The notes under the pieces were generated by a model. That model was given only the letters and a program-made list of their open reading frames with translations. It was not told the origin of the DNA and did not search any database. Position numbers and translations under genes: made by a program. DNA of 7,683 bases from an archaeon. GTDB lineage: Archaea; Nanobdellota; Nanobdellia; Woesearchaeales; GW2011-AR9. Positions within the stretch are counted from its first letter, which is position 1. Every line of letters begins with the position of its first letter. Shown piece by piece: positions 1-5,643 of the stretch. The stretch is from positions 1 through 7,683 of the forward strand of contig JAGVMW010000146.1 of NCBI GenBank assembly GCA_020053615.1, read 5' to 3'.

Positions 1-62
1 AGACATTCCCGTAGGGAGCTTCCCCTTGTCTGCCTTGCTGTAATCTCCAAGGAGGCTCGACC

Positions 63-227
63 TTAGGATGGTAACGCTTCATATTGCTGAAGTATTACTT
101 CTTCATTGGGGTAGAATTCTTTATAATGCTTGAGACCTAAACCCCTAATCTCTTGCTCCAGCTTAGTTCCTCTGGCAAGTTGATCTTCTTTACCCTGAAG
201 AATTTCGTTCAAATAGTAAACAGTCAT
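63..227 (-). CDS. possible small protein, 54 aa, unknown
   Basis: This open frame runs from ATG at 227 to TAA at 63 and encodes 54 mostly charged residues (MTVYYLNEILQGKEDQ... ending EALPS), with no membrane segment or signal peptide. I do not recognise a family. It is listed because a TATA-like stretch (TTTAAAAG on the plus strand, 251-258) is centred about 27 nt upstream of the ATG, the same leaderless geometry as the clearer genes on this strand. The frame is closed upstream by a TAA, so it is not the tail of a longer protein. No Shine-Dalgarno sequence is seen. It follows the 333-aa gene on the same strand, past two T-runs that look like a terminator. It could be a chance ORF. Confidence 0.35.
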   Translation of the reverse strand: MTVYYLNEILQGKEDQLARGTKLEQEIRGLGLKHYKEFYPNEEVILQQYEALPS

Positions 228-248
228 GAATGATGGTGCAGAATTAAT

Positions 249-260
249 TCTTTAAAAGTA
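249..260 (-). promoter_or_regulatory. TATA-like box for the 54-aa ORF
   Basis: The minus strand reads CTTTTAAAG here, centred about 27 nt before the ATG at 227. That is the spacing expected for an archaeal TATA box driving a leaderless transcript. The match to consensus is weak. Confidence 0.25.
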
Positions 261-293
261 TTGTGGAAGTGGGGTATAACTTTATGTACACCT

Positions 294-317
294 GTAAAAA
301 ATCAATATTGAAAAAAT
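294..317 (-). terminator. oligo-T terminator after the 333-aa gene
   Basis: Just past the TAG at 324-326, the minus strand has two runs of six T (plus-strand A runs at 311-316 and 296-301). Between them is the perfect 10-bp palindrome TCAATATTGA (302-311). Archaeal RNA polymerase terminates at oligo-T tracts without needing a hairpin, so this is a plausible transcription end. Confidence 0.45.
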
Positions 318-323
318 CACAAA

Positions 324-1325
324 CTATTTTTCACTAGAAATGCCGCTGGAAGAATCCACTTGACGATATAATTTTCCATTAAATTCAAACTCTCTTCCCT
401 GCTCTAAGGCAGACAGAACTCTAGCTTCCAATGCTTTTTCGCGCGCTTTAGGTACTAATCCAACTGTAAATACGCTACCTACGCTACCCAATGTATAACT
501 CCAGCAATTAGCTGTTGAAAGGCAGTAAATCTCTTCGATAACCCAATAGCGCATTAGCGATTTGCCCTCTTTTGTCAAGGGGGCTATTGCGTTTATTGAG
601 GGCTCCATTCCTGTTGTTAATTGAGCTATTTTTTGTCTTTGATCTTGATCCATTGATTGAAAATTTGGAATTATTGATGGCAAATATTGGGTTTGTAAAG
701 GGAAATTTACAGGTAAAATCCTATCGCTACCATTACTCAAATCCTCACCAGTGCATTTTTCACCCACTATCTGAAGATAAGAAGTAAGATCTTTTCCCCG
801 GCTCAGCGCATCCCAGATCTTGCCAACTGACTTATTAGCAGGAACCCAAACTCCATCTTTCTGGACATATCCGTTACCAAAGGCTTCCCCCACTTCTTCT
901 GCAGTAAAATGCACCACTTTATCTTTTTGAGCTTTCAATTCATCCCAAGCTCCGTCAGGAAGAACAATTCCGCCACCATAACTTTTGGAAGCTGGTACAT
1001 TTTTAAGATAACAGTTACGTAAAAACTGAAGTTCTGGTGGAAGTAAATCTTCCAGGACAATCAGATAATCTCCCTCCTGATTGGAAACAGCTCCATCGCC
1101 AGTAAAAAAACGATACCCTCGCCAATTATCTACAGCCACGGTTAAGGCCCCCATTCTTCGTTCAATAATATCCGCGATTGAAGCCTGAGTGCGAGGAACA
1201 TCAATAACTTTACCTTCCTTGTCTTTTCCACTCAATAAAAGAGGCATTTGTTCTTGGCAACCGCCATAAAAACATTTATACGGTTCTGGCGGGATTTCAT
1301 TTTGTTCGGATAGTTGGAAGACCAT
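324..1325 (-). CDS. uncharacterised 333-aa protein
   Basis: This is a long uninterrupted frame with good codon texture; I do not recognise its family. The protein looks soluble and cytosolic: no signal peptide and no convincing membrane segment. A C-x4-C pair lies near the N-terminus (CFYGGC, residues 18-23). There are further scattered cysteines, including a patch IYCLSTANCWSY in the C-terminal third, followed by a hydrophobic Gly/Ser/Val stretch. The end reads FEFNGKLYRQVDSSSG, which looks like a beta-hairpin with a flexible Ser-rich tail. It lies 136 nt downstream of the ABC ATPase gene on the same strand and has its own promoter-like sequences, so a shared function with the exporter is unproven. 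By eye its base composition is richer in G+C than the plus-strand module. A GTGAT element 7 nt before the ATG could act as a partial Shine-Dalgarno site. Confidence 0.8.
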   Translation of the reverse strand: MVFQLSEQNEIPPEPYKCFYGGCQEQMPLLLSGKDKEGKVIDVPRTQASIADIIERRMGALTVAVDNWRGYRFFTGDGAVSNQEGDYLIVLEDLLPPELQFLRNCYLKNVPASKSYGGGIVLPDGAWDELKAQKDKVVHFTAEEVGEAFGNGYVQKDGVWVPANKSVGKIWDALSRGKDLTSYLQIVGEKCTGEDLSNGSDRILPVNFPLQTQYLPSIIPNFQSMDQDQRQKIAQLTTGMEPSINAIAPLTKEGKSLMRYWVIEEIYCLSTANCWSYTLGSVGSVFTVGLVPKAREKALEARVLSALEQGREFEFNGKLYRQVDSSSGISSEK

Positions 1326-1336
1326 TTTTGCATCAC

Positions 1337-1390
1337 TTAAATGTTTAAATGTTAAATAATCCCATCAATTAACAGAAATAATTTATAACC
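1337..1390 (-). promoter_or_regulatory. promoter region of the 333-aa gene with tandem 8-mers
   Basis: The gap 1326-1461 holds two TATA-like candidates reading on the minus strand: TTATTTAA (about 1352-1360, centred about 31 nt before the ATG) and GGTTATAAAT (1381-1390, centred about 60 nt before it). The first overlaps a tandem octamer, TTAAATGT at 1337-1344 and again at 1345-1352, followed by a third partial copy, TAAATAAT (1353-1360). I cannot tell which box is used. The repeat may be an operator or only A/T-rich promoter sequence. Confidence 0.35.
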
Positions 1391-1461
1391 ATTTCGTTGG
1401 TGCAGACAATAAGTAAAAATCATTCAACGCAAAAATTAAATTTAACTGTGTAACAAATTTA

Positions 1462-2166
1462 TTACTTAGAATGTACAACTCTCTCCACTTCCCCGTCTTT
1501 AAGATAGATGATTCTTTCCGCATGCTTGGCTTTTTCTATATCGTGTGTAACCAGGATAATGGTCTTATGCTCTTTATGATGCAGTTCCATTAGTAATTCC
1601 ATCACCTGCTCACCTGATTTAGTGTCTAAATTGCCAGTAGGCTCGTCAGCGAGAATTATTTCTGGGTTATTGACTAAAGCTCGAGCAATAGCTACTCTTT
1701 GCTGGTGTCCTCCGGATAACTCATTGGGCCGGTGCGTCATCCTATCTGCCAGCCCTACTAAAGCCAGCAATTCCTTAGCACGTCTATCTCGCACTTCCGG
1801 ATTTAGATTTTGGAAGATAGTAGGCAGAATCACATTTTCTAATGCAGTAAGAGCAGGAATGAGATTAAACTGCTGAAATACAAACCCAATTTTCTTGCCT
1901 CTTAGTTGAGCTAAATCTGATTCTTCTAGTGTGGAAATATCTACTTCGTCAATAGTAATTTTTCCTTTGGAAGGAACGTCTAACAATCCCACTTGATTCA
2001 TCAGCGTGCTTTTACCGGAGCCGCTGGGGCCAAGAATTGCCACGAACTCTCCGCGATAGATATCTAAATTAATTCCTCTAAGCACATCGAGGGAAACTTT
2101 TCCCATAAAGTAGGTTTTCCAGACGTCTTTCAGGCGGATGATGGTTTTGGAGGAAGTGGGTTTCAT
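1462..2166 (-). CDS. ABC exporter ATPase, LolD/MacB type
   Basis: This is the ATP-binding subunit (234 aa) of a MacB/LolCDE-like ABC system. In this family, ATP hydrolysis in the cytoplasm drives conformational change in an FtsX-like permease. All core motifs are present: Walker A GPSGSGKST (residues 46-54), Q-loop FQQFN (97-101), signature LSGGHQQR (150-157), Walker B IILADEPTGNLD (170-181) with catalytic Glu, and H-loop THD (His208). The signature has His where Gln is usual (LSGGQ); the DNA reads CAC. The length is normal for a stand-alone subunit. The obvious partner is the permease at 6321-7532, on the same strand but about 4.2 kb away, with the plus-strand module between them. A TATA-like TTTATAAC lies about 41 nt upstream, implying a leader of about 15 nt. 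No Shine-Dalgarno site is seen. The substrate cannot be told from sequence. Confidence 0.95.
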   Translation of the reverse strand: MKPTSSKTIIRLKDVWKTYFMGKVSLDVLRGINLDIYRGEFVAILGPSGSGKSTLMNQVGLLDVPSKGKITIDEVDISTLEESDLAQLRGKKIGFVFQQFNLIPALTALENVILPTIFQNLNPEVRDRRAKELLALVGLADRMTHRPNELSGGHQQRVAIARALVNNPEIILADEPTGNLDTKSGEQVMELLMELHHKEHKTIILVTHDIEKAKHAERIIYLKDGEVERVVHSK

Positions 2167-2197
2167 TTTTGGGGGAAAGTTTTTTGGAATGGCAGGA

Positions 2198-2449
2198 TTA
2201 TTTGTTATAAATTTGTTTCAACCATAATCTCTTGAAAAACTGTAAAGTCAGTGTAGACAAAATAAATCCCACAGTTGGAACCAACGCGTTCAACCAGGGA
2301 TGGGGCGCATCAATCAGAATAAGGAAGATGACGATGATAATATAGGTCATTATGACAATAATAAGCCTTCTGGTCTTGCTGACTTCCCAAGCTTTATCTG
2401 CCTCTACTCTCTTGTTCCTATCTTTGATTTGTTCTAGTTCGTTTACCAT
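2198..2449 (-). CDS. small membrane protein with two TM helices, 83 aa
   Basis: The protein has a charged N-terminus (about residues 1-27, including KAWEVSKTRR) and two hydrophobic helices (about 28-46 and 54-72). They are separated by a short loop, DAPHPWLNALVP, and followed by a basic tail. From memory, similar KAWE...TRR...PWLNALVP...FFKRLW proteins occur widely in DPANN archaea and CPR bacteria and have no known function. The longer frame could start at 2491. I chose ATG 2449 because a clear TATA box (GTTATATAT, plus 2471-2479) is centred about 26 nt upstream, giving a leaderless mRNA, and because the extra residues look non-coding. It lies between the TrmB regulator and the ABC ATPase, 31 nt before the latter, which suggests membrane- or exporter-related co-expression. 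Confidence 0.8.
   Translation of the reverse strand: MVNELEQIKDRNKRVEADKAWEVSKTRRLIIVIMTYIIIVIFLILIDAPHPWLNALVPTVGFILSTLTLQFFKRLWLKQIYNK
2204..2211 (-). promoter_or_regulatory. TATA-like box for the ABC ATPase gene
   Basis: The minus strand reads TTTATAAC inside the last codons of the small membrane protein gene, about 41 nt before the ATPase ATG at 2166. An archaeal start site about 26 nt downstream would leave a short leader. The ATPase could equally be read through from the gene before it. Confidence 0.4.
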
Positions 2450-2553
2450 GTTTGGAAGTAAAACTGTGTGATATATAACTTTTTGGTACAATCACACCAC
2501 TTTTTTGGTATGTCTGAGCTTTTCGGTGATTTTAACATAACTTCTTTACTCAT
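2443..2553 (-). CDS. possible 36-aa basic peptide
   Basis: This frame begins MSKEVMLKSPK, contains KKWCDCTKK, and ends FYFQTW. It starts 28 nt after the TrmB stop codon and ends 7 nt inside the start of the two-helix membrane protein gene. A GAGGT stretch lies about 12 nt before the ATG, slightly far for a ribosome site. The Cys-x-Cys is the only striking motif. The TATA box of the next gene lies inside it, so it may be an intergenic accident. I do not recognise it. Confidence 0.25.
   Translation of the reverse strand: MSKEVMLKSPKSSDIPKKWCDCTKKLYITQFYFQTW
2471..2479 (-). promoter_or_regulatory. TATA box for the two-helix membrane protein
   Basis: The minus strand reads GTTATATAT, a good archaeal TATA box, centred about 26 nt before the ATG at 2449. 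This supports a leaderless transcript and decides that start codon over the upstream one at 2491. Confidence 0.55.
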
Positions 2554-2581
2554 TTTATTTACTCTACCTCTCACATAAGTT

Positions 2582-3361
2582 CTAAATCTTACTCTTATCT
2601 TTCTTAGCTTGATTCCATACCTGCTCAAAGACTTGTCTAAACGTATTAGCAAATACTTCATCTTCTATAAGAAATCCACGCGGGACTTTCTGAGTAATAT
2701 ACTGAACAAAATACTTATTTCCTATCACCCCCCATTCTGCTTCATTTTCTAATTTAAGAAACCTAATTTCCGCTAATTGTTTTTTTCTCCTCTTGGCTAC
2801 TTCCGTTTCTTCTAAAGGATAAATGATTTTATATTTTATGCCACTTTTGACTCGTATTTTATGAAATTCCTCATATAGCCCCAACATAGTTTGATACGCT
2901 TTCTTAACACCAGTATACATCAAAATGGTTTCGTTTTTAGGTAATTGATTCAATTCATCCATTAATCCTATCCACATTGCCCGAATGCCCGATATGCCCT
3001 CATAATATTTGTACTTTGAAAAAGTCTCTTCTACTCCTTTTATAACTTTCAAGCTTTCGATTAAGTTCTCAATCTCTTTGCCTTCTTCCATAATCTTTTC
3101 TTGTTTTTCTTTAAATAATTCTTTGATTATCTCTGGATTGGAAGGCATGAATATTTTGATGTTATTCTGTATCCGATAGGTTACAAATCCCTTTTTAATC
3201 AAAGAATCCAAAATAGCATAGATATTAGAGCTGGGAATTCGCGACTTTTCACACAAAACTCCGGTTCGAGATTCTTTTAACTCAATCAAAGCCAGATATA
3301 CTTTAGCTTCTGGTTTAGTCAATCCTATTTTTTCCAGACTTTCGATGTACTTTTCTTCCAT
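2582..3361 (-). CDS. TrmB-family transcriptional regulator
   Basis: This is a sugar- or metabolite-sensing type of archaeal DNA-binding regulator, 259 aa. Residues about 4-78 form the TrmB winged helix-turn-helix (YIESLEKIGLTKPEAKVYLAL..., then SSNIYAILDSLIKKGFV). Residues about 80-112 are a Lys/Glu-rich coiled coil for dimerisation. A C-terminal domain opens with the YYEGISGIRAMW motif seen in many TrmB-like proteins. The frame is open back to 3469, but the upstream part translates the A/T-rich promoter. ATG 3361 is chosen because it gives the canonical N-terminus and lies about 29 nt from a TTTATATA box (near-leaderless). A perfect inverted repeat lies just upstream of the ATG, suggesting autoregulation. 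Because it diverges from the plus-strand module, that module is its most likely target, and the downstream membrane genes are possible ones. The effector ligand is unknown. Confidence 0.9.
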   Translation of the reverse strand: MEEKYIESLEKIGLTKPEAKVYLALIELKESRTGVLCEKSRIPSSNIYAILDSLIKKGFVTYRIQNNIKIFMPSNPEIIKELFKEKQEKIMEEGKEIENLIESLKVIKGVEETFSKYKYYEGISGIRAMWIGLMDELNQLPKNETILMYTGVKKAYQTMLGLYEEFHKIRVKSGIKYKIIYPLEETEVAKRRKKQLAEIRFLKLENEAEWGVIGNKYFVQYITQKVPRGFLIEDEVFANTFRQVFEQVWNQAKKDKSKI

Positions 3362-3362
3362 A

Positions 3363-3381
3363 CTACTATTGAATATAGTAG
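3363..3381. promoter_or_regulatory. putative TrmB operator (inverted repeat)
   Basis: CTACTAT (3363-3369) and ATAGTAG (3375-3381) form a perfect 7-bp inverted repeat around a 5-nt spacer. The core TACTAT-N5-ATAGTA has the same 6-5-6 layout as the Pyrococcus/Thermococcus TrmB-like-1 site TATCAC-N5-GTGATA (established knowledge), with different bases. It lies between the TATA box and ATG of the TrmB gene, where binding would repress, and upstream of the TATA box as read by the plus module, where binding of this family can activate. A further TACTAT half-site lies at 3410-3415. Confidence 0.5.
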
Positions 3382-3385
3382 CGAG

Positions 3386-3397
3386 TATATAAATATA
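3386..3397. promoter_or_regulatory. shared divergent TATA element
   Basis: TATATAAATATA reads as a TATA box in both directions. On the minus strand it contains TTTATATA, centred about 29 nt before the TrmB ATG. On the plus strand it would place a start site near 3415-3420, leaving a leader of about 35-40 nt that carries the GGGGGA ribosome site (3442-3447) before the ATG at 3455. Confidence 0.5.
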
Positions 3398-3454
3398 TGT
3401 TAATGTTGTTACTATCGTAATGTGATTAAAAGTAAAAAATAGGGGGAACCAAAA

Positions 3455-4036
3455 ATGGAAGAAAAACAAAAAACGGACATGATGAAAATGTATGAAAAAG
3501 TTATGACTGAAGGAAAACTTCTAGGAGAACACGAACCGATCGAGATGAAGTTGAAGTGTGATGGTTATTATACCGTTGTAGATTTAGAAAAAAAAATAAG
3601 TGAACTCAAAGGGAAATTCCAAGACGGAATTTACATATTGGAAGAAAAAGATAAAGTTTACATTGCATTACACCCCGAGAGAGAAAGTTGTTTTGGATGC
3701 GCAGATGAGGTTATGTCTGATTTACTGAAATATCTAAGAAATGAATATCTAAAATCGGAAGCTTCTGCTATCAATGGGAAAGAAGTAACACTACTAGACC
3801 AGAGTTCTCCTGGACCTGACGTAGCAAAGGAATTTACGAGATTAGAACAACTTGGATCAGCGAGTAAACTTCGAGAACAGGTGTTGGGGTTTGAGAATAT
3901 TAAGATATCTGGCTGCGATTGCGACACTGGTGTGGCACTGTTGATGATGCGATTAAAGTATACTCTTGGAGCTAAAAGTCTGAGTTATGTAGCAAGGTGC
4001 GCTAGTAGAGATCCGCCTGAACCAGTAACAATTTAG
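3455..4036 (+). CDS. uncharacterised 193-aa protein, first gene of module
   Basis: This is the first ORF of the plus-strand module. It starts at ATG 3455, 8 nt after a GGGGG ribosome site. I do not recognise the family. The N-terminus (about 1-30) is a charged amphipathic stretch rich in Lys, Glu and Met. A mixed alpha/beta region follows (about 35-75; DGYYTVVDLEKKISELKGKF, then YILEEKDKVYIALHPE). Next come a CFGC pair (Cys79, Cys82), a helix, and near the end ISGCDCDTG (Cys154, Cys156) with Cys182. With Cys35 there are six cysteines, enough for a metal site or disulfide chemistry, but this is inference. No signal peptide or membrane helix is seen. The stop codon overlaps the AGGAGG ribosome site of the next gene, so the two are probably translated together. 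Confidence 0.8.
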   Translation: MEEKQKTDMMKMYEKVMTEGKLLGEHEPIEMKLKCDGYYTVVDLEKKISELKGKFQDGIYILEEKDKVYIALHPERESCFGCADEVMSDLLKYLRNEYLKSEASAINGKEVTLLDQSSPGPDVAKEFTRLEQLGSASKLREQVLGFENIKISGCDCDTGVALLMMRLKYTLGAKSLSYVARCASRDPPEPVTI

Positions 4037-4040
4037 GAGG
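4035..4040 (+). promoter_or_regulatory. ribosome binding site deciding the start of the 145-aa gene
   Basis: AGGAGG overlaps the stop of the preceding gene. It is only 3 nt from the ATG at 4044 but 9 nt from the ATG at 4050. Other genes of the module use 9-10 nt, so 4050 is the more likely start. Confidence 0.6.
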
Positions 4041-4049
4041 AAAATGAAA

Positions 4050-4487
4050 ATGGTAACTGGAGTAAATGAAAATGGAGAAGAGCTTAATGCAATAGGAGAA
4101 GTGATATTAAAAGATGGTACAAAAACATTGGACGATTTTGTGGATCACTGTAAAAGAGCAATGAGGATAGTTCAAGAAACTGATCCAAAAGCAGTGTTTT
4201 ACTTAACTGGAGCCAAAATCGGAGGAAGCACTGATGAACATCGGTTTGTAGGAAGTTACAGATTATTCGTTGGAGAGCAACCCACAGTTACTCTTGGTTG
4301 TAGAGGGCATTATGATACTGGACGGAAAGGTTTTATTGTTAAAGTATATCATCAACCATTTGATTGTACAATAGAACTTGCAAAGATACTTTCAGGCAGT
4401 GAAAGACAGTTTTCATTAGTTGAAGAACATCGGTGGGGTGAATGCCATAGATTTTCTTCAATGTATGCCCTTACCAAGAAAGACTAG
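4050..4487 (+). CDS. uncharacterised 145-aa protein, second gene of module
   Basis: I do not recognise the family. The start is taken as ATG 4050 (MVTGVNENGEE...) on ribosome-site spacing; ATG 4044 would add two residues. The first half reads as a strand, a turn (ILKDGTKTLDDF) and a helix carrying HCKRAM, then a strand, AVFYLTGAKIGG. The second half is beta-rich (SYRLFVGEQPTVTLGCRGHY, then GFIVKVYHQPFDCTI). It contains EHR twice (DEHRFVG and EEHRWGE), with Cys and His residues near the end (WGECHRF) that might bind metal; this is inference. There is no membrane segment. It sits between the 193-aa gene and the first receiver-like gene with a 42-nt gap after it, consistent with one transcript. 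The pairing of these two orphan genes with receiver-like proteins suggests a shared, unknown pathway. Confidence 0.8.
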   Translation: MVTGVNENGEELNAIGEVILKDGTKTLDDFVDHCKRAMRIVQETDPKAVFYLTGAKIGGSTDEHRFVGSYRLFVGEQPTVTLGCRGHYDTGRKGFIVKVYHQPFDCTIELAKILSGSERQFSLVEEHRWGECHRFSSMYALTKKD

Positions 4488-4529
4488 ATGAGAAAAATAA
4501 ACTAAAACACAAAACGGAGGAAAACAAAA

Positions 4530-4964
4530 ATGACAGACGATAAACAAAAAGTTTTAGTGATAGAGGATTATAGTAGTGATATAAGAAAATATAGGTCTGC
4601 TTTGGGAGATAAAGTTGATTTACCTATAGTAGATATAAGTGGTTGTATAAACTGCGTAGACAAAGAGGCTTCATTAAAAAATATTGAAACTTGTTTAAGA
4701 GAAACACCATATGCTGTTATCTTTATGGATGGACAACTTTATTTGGATTTGGGAAGTCCTTGTGATGGAGCTATTCTTGTTAGGAGAATAAGAGAAGGAG
4801 TATACGGGGCTCTTAATCAAGACACAGAAATACAAAATATCTCTATTGCGTGTGCACTGAGTGGTACAAGGAAGGATTGTGATAAATATAGTTTAGCAAA
4901 CAGAAATGCAAGCGGGGCTATGGTAGACCCGATTCAATATGCAAAAAAGATGTTGGGAATTTAA
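4530..4964 (+). CDS. divergent response-regulator receiver-like protein, 144 aa
   Basis: This is a stand-alone receiver (REC) fold with no output domain. The order of elements fits: beta-1 KVLVIEDY with the acidic pair Glu12-Asp13; beta-3 AVIFMDGQL with Asp67 where the phospho-acceptor belongs; DGAILVRRIREG as helix 3; beta-4 ISIACALSGT with Ser111 at the Ser/Thr switch position; and beta-5 ASGAMVDPI, then a final helix YAKKML. The usual beta-5 Lys before Pro is Asp133, so phosphorylation chemistry may be impaired or absent. The alpha-1/beta-3 region carries an inserted CINC (Cys39, Cys42) and the protein has six cysteines, unusual for a receiver. GGAGG lies 9 nt before the ATG. No histidine kinase is present in the window, so it may be an orphan or pseudo-receiver that works by protein contacts. 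The receiver assignment is by motif only. Confidence 0.8.
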   Translation: MTDDKQKVLVIEDYSSDIRKYRSALGDKVDLPIVDISGCINCVDKEASLKNIETCLRETPYAVIFMDGQLYLDLGSPCDGAILVRRIREGVYGALNQDTEIQNISIACALSGTRKDCDKYSLANRNASGAMVDPIQYAKKMLGI

Positions 4965-4971
4965 ACAACAA

Positions 4972-4976
4972 GGAGG
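4972..4976 (+). promoter_or_regulatory. ribosome binding site deciding the start of the 177-aa gene
   Basis: GGAGG lies 10 nt before ATG 4987. An in-frame ATG at 4939 would overlap the previous gene and put this site inside the coding region, so 4987 is preferred. Site and start (through ATGACAGACGA) closely repeat those of the preceding gene at 4516-4540. Confidence 0.65.
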
Positions 4977-4986
4977 AAAAATTAAA

Positions 4987-5520
4987 ATGACAGACGAACA
5001 AACAGAACGATTTAGGATGTTGATTGGTGACGATTGTTATACCACTCTTAGGACTGCTGAAGATAATTTACGGTGTATGTTTTCAGCTATGCAACGAGCT
5101 CGTGGTGTAAAAAGGCCATTTATAGATGAACGAATTGTTGATGGGTGGTATAGAACATCTTCTTTTCCAATTCCTCAATTTAGTGGTGCAGATATAAGAA
5201 TAGTTGATAATGTTGAGGATATGATTAAAGAAGGAAACTCTGGCCAGTACCATTGGATTGTAAGTGATTTAGAGTATGGAAGAGATAGAGTTGATGGTGG
5301 ATTAGAAGTTTTTGAGGGTATAAATAAAACGGGATTGGTGAAAGCAATTTTTACCTCAAGTGGAGATAAAAACAAACTAAAAAAATTACAATTGCAGTCA
5401 AAGGTGGATTATTTTATAGCTCCAGTTTTATCTGAAAACTCTGGAGCAGATAAAGTGAATATGCTTGCCGAAACAATTGTAAAACATTATCAAACCAATG
5501 AATTAAACGGAGGAAAATAA
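4987..5520 (+). CDS. second divergent receiver-like protein, 177 aa
   Basis: This is another stand-alone receiver-like protein, about 50 residues longer than a typical receiver. Beta-1 appears to be FRMLIGDD (Asp15-Asp16). Helix 1 is followed by an insertion (about 30-67, with RPFIDERIVDGWYRTSSFP). Beta-2 is ADIRIVD with helix NVEDMIKEG; beta-3 HWIVSDLEYG has Asp94 as the likely phospho-acceptor; helix 3 is GGLEVFEGINKTG; beta-4 is KAIFTSSGD with Thr/Ser123-125; and beta-5 is VDYFIAPVLS, where the usual Lys is Ala145. Acidic pocket and acceptor are therefore kept while the catalytic lysine is lost, as in the preceding protein. It starts 22 nt after that gene. Its end, NGGK, is encoded by the GGAGG that serves the next ORF. 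The partner is unknown, and no kinase is seen nearby. Confidence 0.75.
   Translation: MTDEQTERFRMLIGDDCYTTLRTAEDNLRCMFSAMQRARGVKRPFIDERIVDGWYRTSSFPIPQFSGADIRIVDNVEDMIKEGNSGQYHWIVSDLEYGRDRVDGGLEVFEGINKTGLVKAIFTSSGDKNKLKKLQLQSKVDYFIAPVLSENSGADKVNMLAETIVKHYQTNELNGGK
5509..5513 (+). promoter_or_regulatory. ribosome binding site for the receiver stub
   Basis: GGAGG inside the last codons of the 177-aa gene lies 10 nt before ATG 5524, matching the rest of the module. It shows that 5524 was a genuine gene start even though the frame now ends after 38 codons. Confidence 0.6.
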
Positions 5521-5523
5521 AAA

Positions 5524-5640
5524 ATGAAAGAAAGATTAAATATTTTAGTTGTAGAAGATACTCCAATACAGCAAGAATCGACGAGGATTCAATTAGCTGG
5601 AGAATACGAGCTTAGAATAGCAACAACTTTTTCTTTATAA
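5524..5640 (+). pseudogene. truncated third receiver domain, 38 aa
   Basis: The frame begins MKERLNILVVEDTPIQQEST and ends RIATTFSL. That is a textbook receiver beginning: beta-1 NILVVEDT with Glu11-Asp12, helix 1, and beta-2 ELRIATTFS. It then stops at TAA 5638, before the phospho-acceptor strand. From memory, intact relatives starting NILVVEDTP occur in CPR/DPANN genomes as full receivers. It is closer to the canonical sequence than its two upstream neighbours. It has a good ribosome site and starts 3 nt after the previous stop. No continuation is found in the other two frames downstream: shifting the T5 run near 5630 gives only a few more codons before a stop. The next ORF begins 3 nt later, so the rest was probably deleted. 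Whether the 38-aa peptide is made is unknown. Confidence 0.6.
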
Positions 5641-5643
5641 AAG

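Noticed and set aside
1..62. Partial gene at the left edge (minus-strand ATG near position 6)
   Set aside because: Only two codons lie in the window, with no ribosome site or TATA-like box, so it cannot be supported.
3413..3427. Second TrmB-like-1 type palindrome (TATC...GTGAT) downstream of the divergent TATA element
   Set aside because: The half-sites are imperfect and the spacing is 3 nt rather than 5, so only the TACTAT half-site at 3410-3415 is mentioned.
3362..3469. N-terminal extension of the TrmB regulator (MFFFHFWFP...)
   Set aside because: The extra 36 residues translate the A/T-rich divergent promoter and overlap the start of the plus-strand 193-aa gene. The canonical TrmB N-terminus begins at 3361.
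4939..4986. Earlier ATG for the 177-aa receiver-like gene
   Set aside because: It would overlap the previous gene's C-terminus and place the GGAGG site inside the reading frame; the spacing fits ATG 4987.
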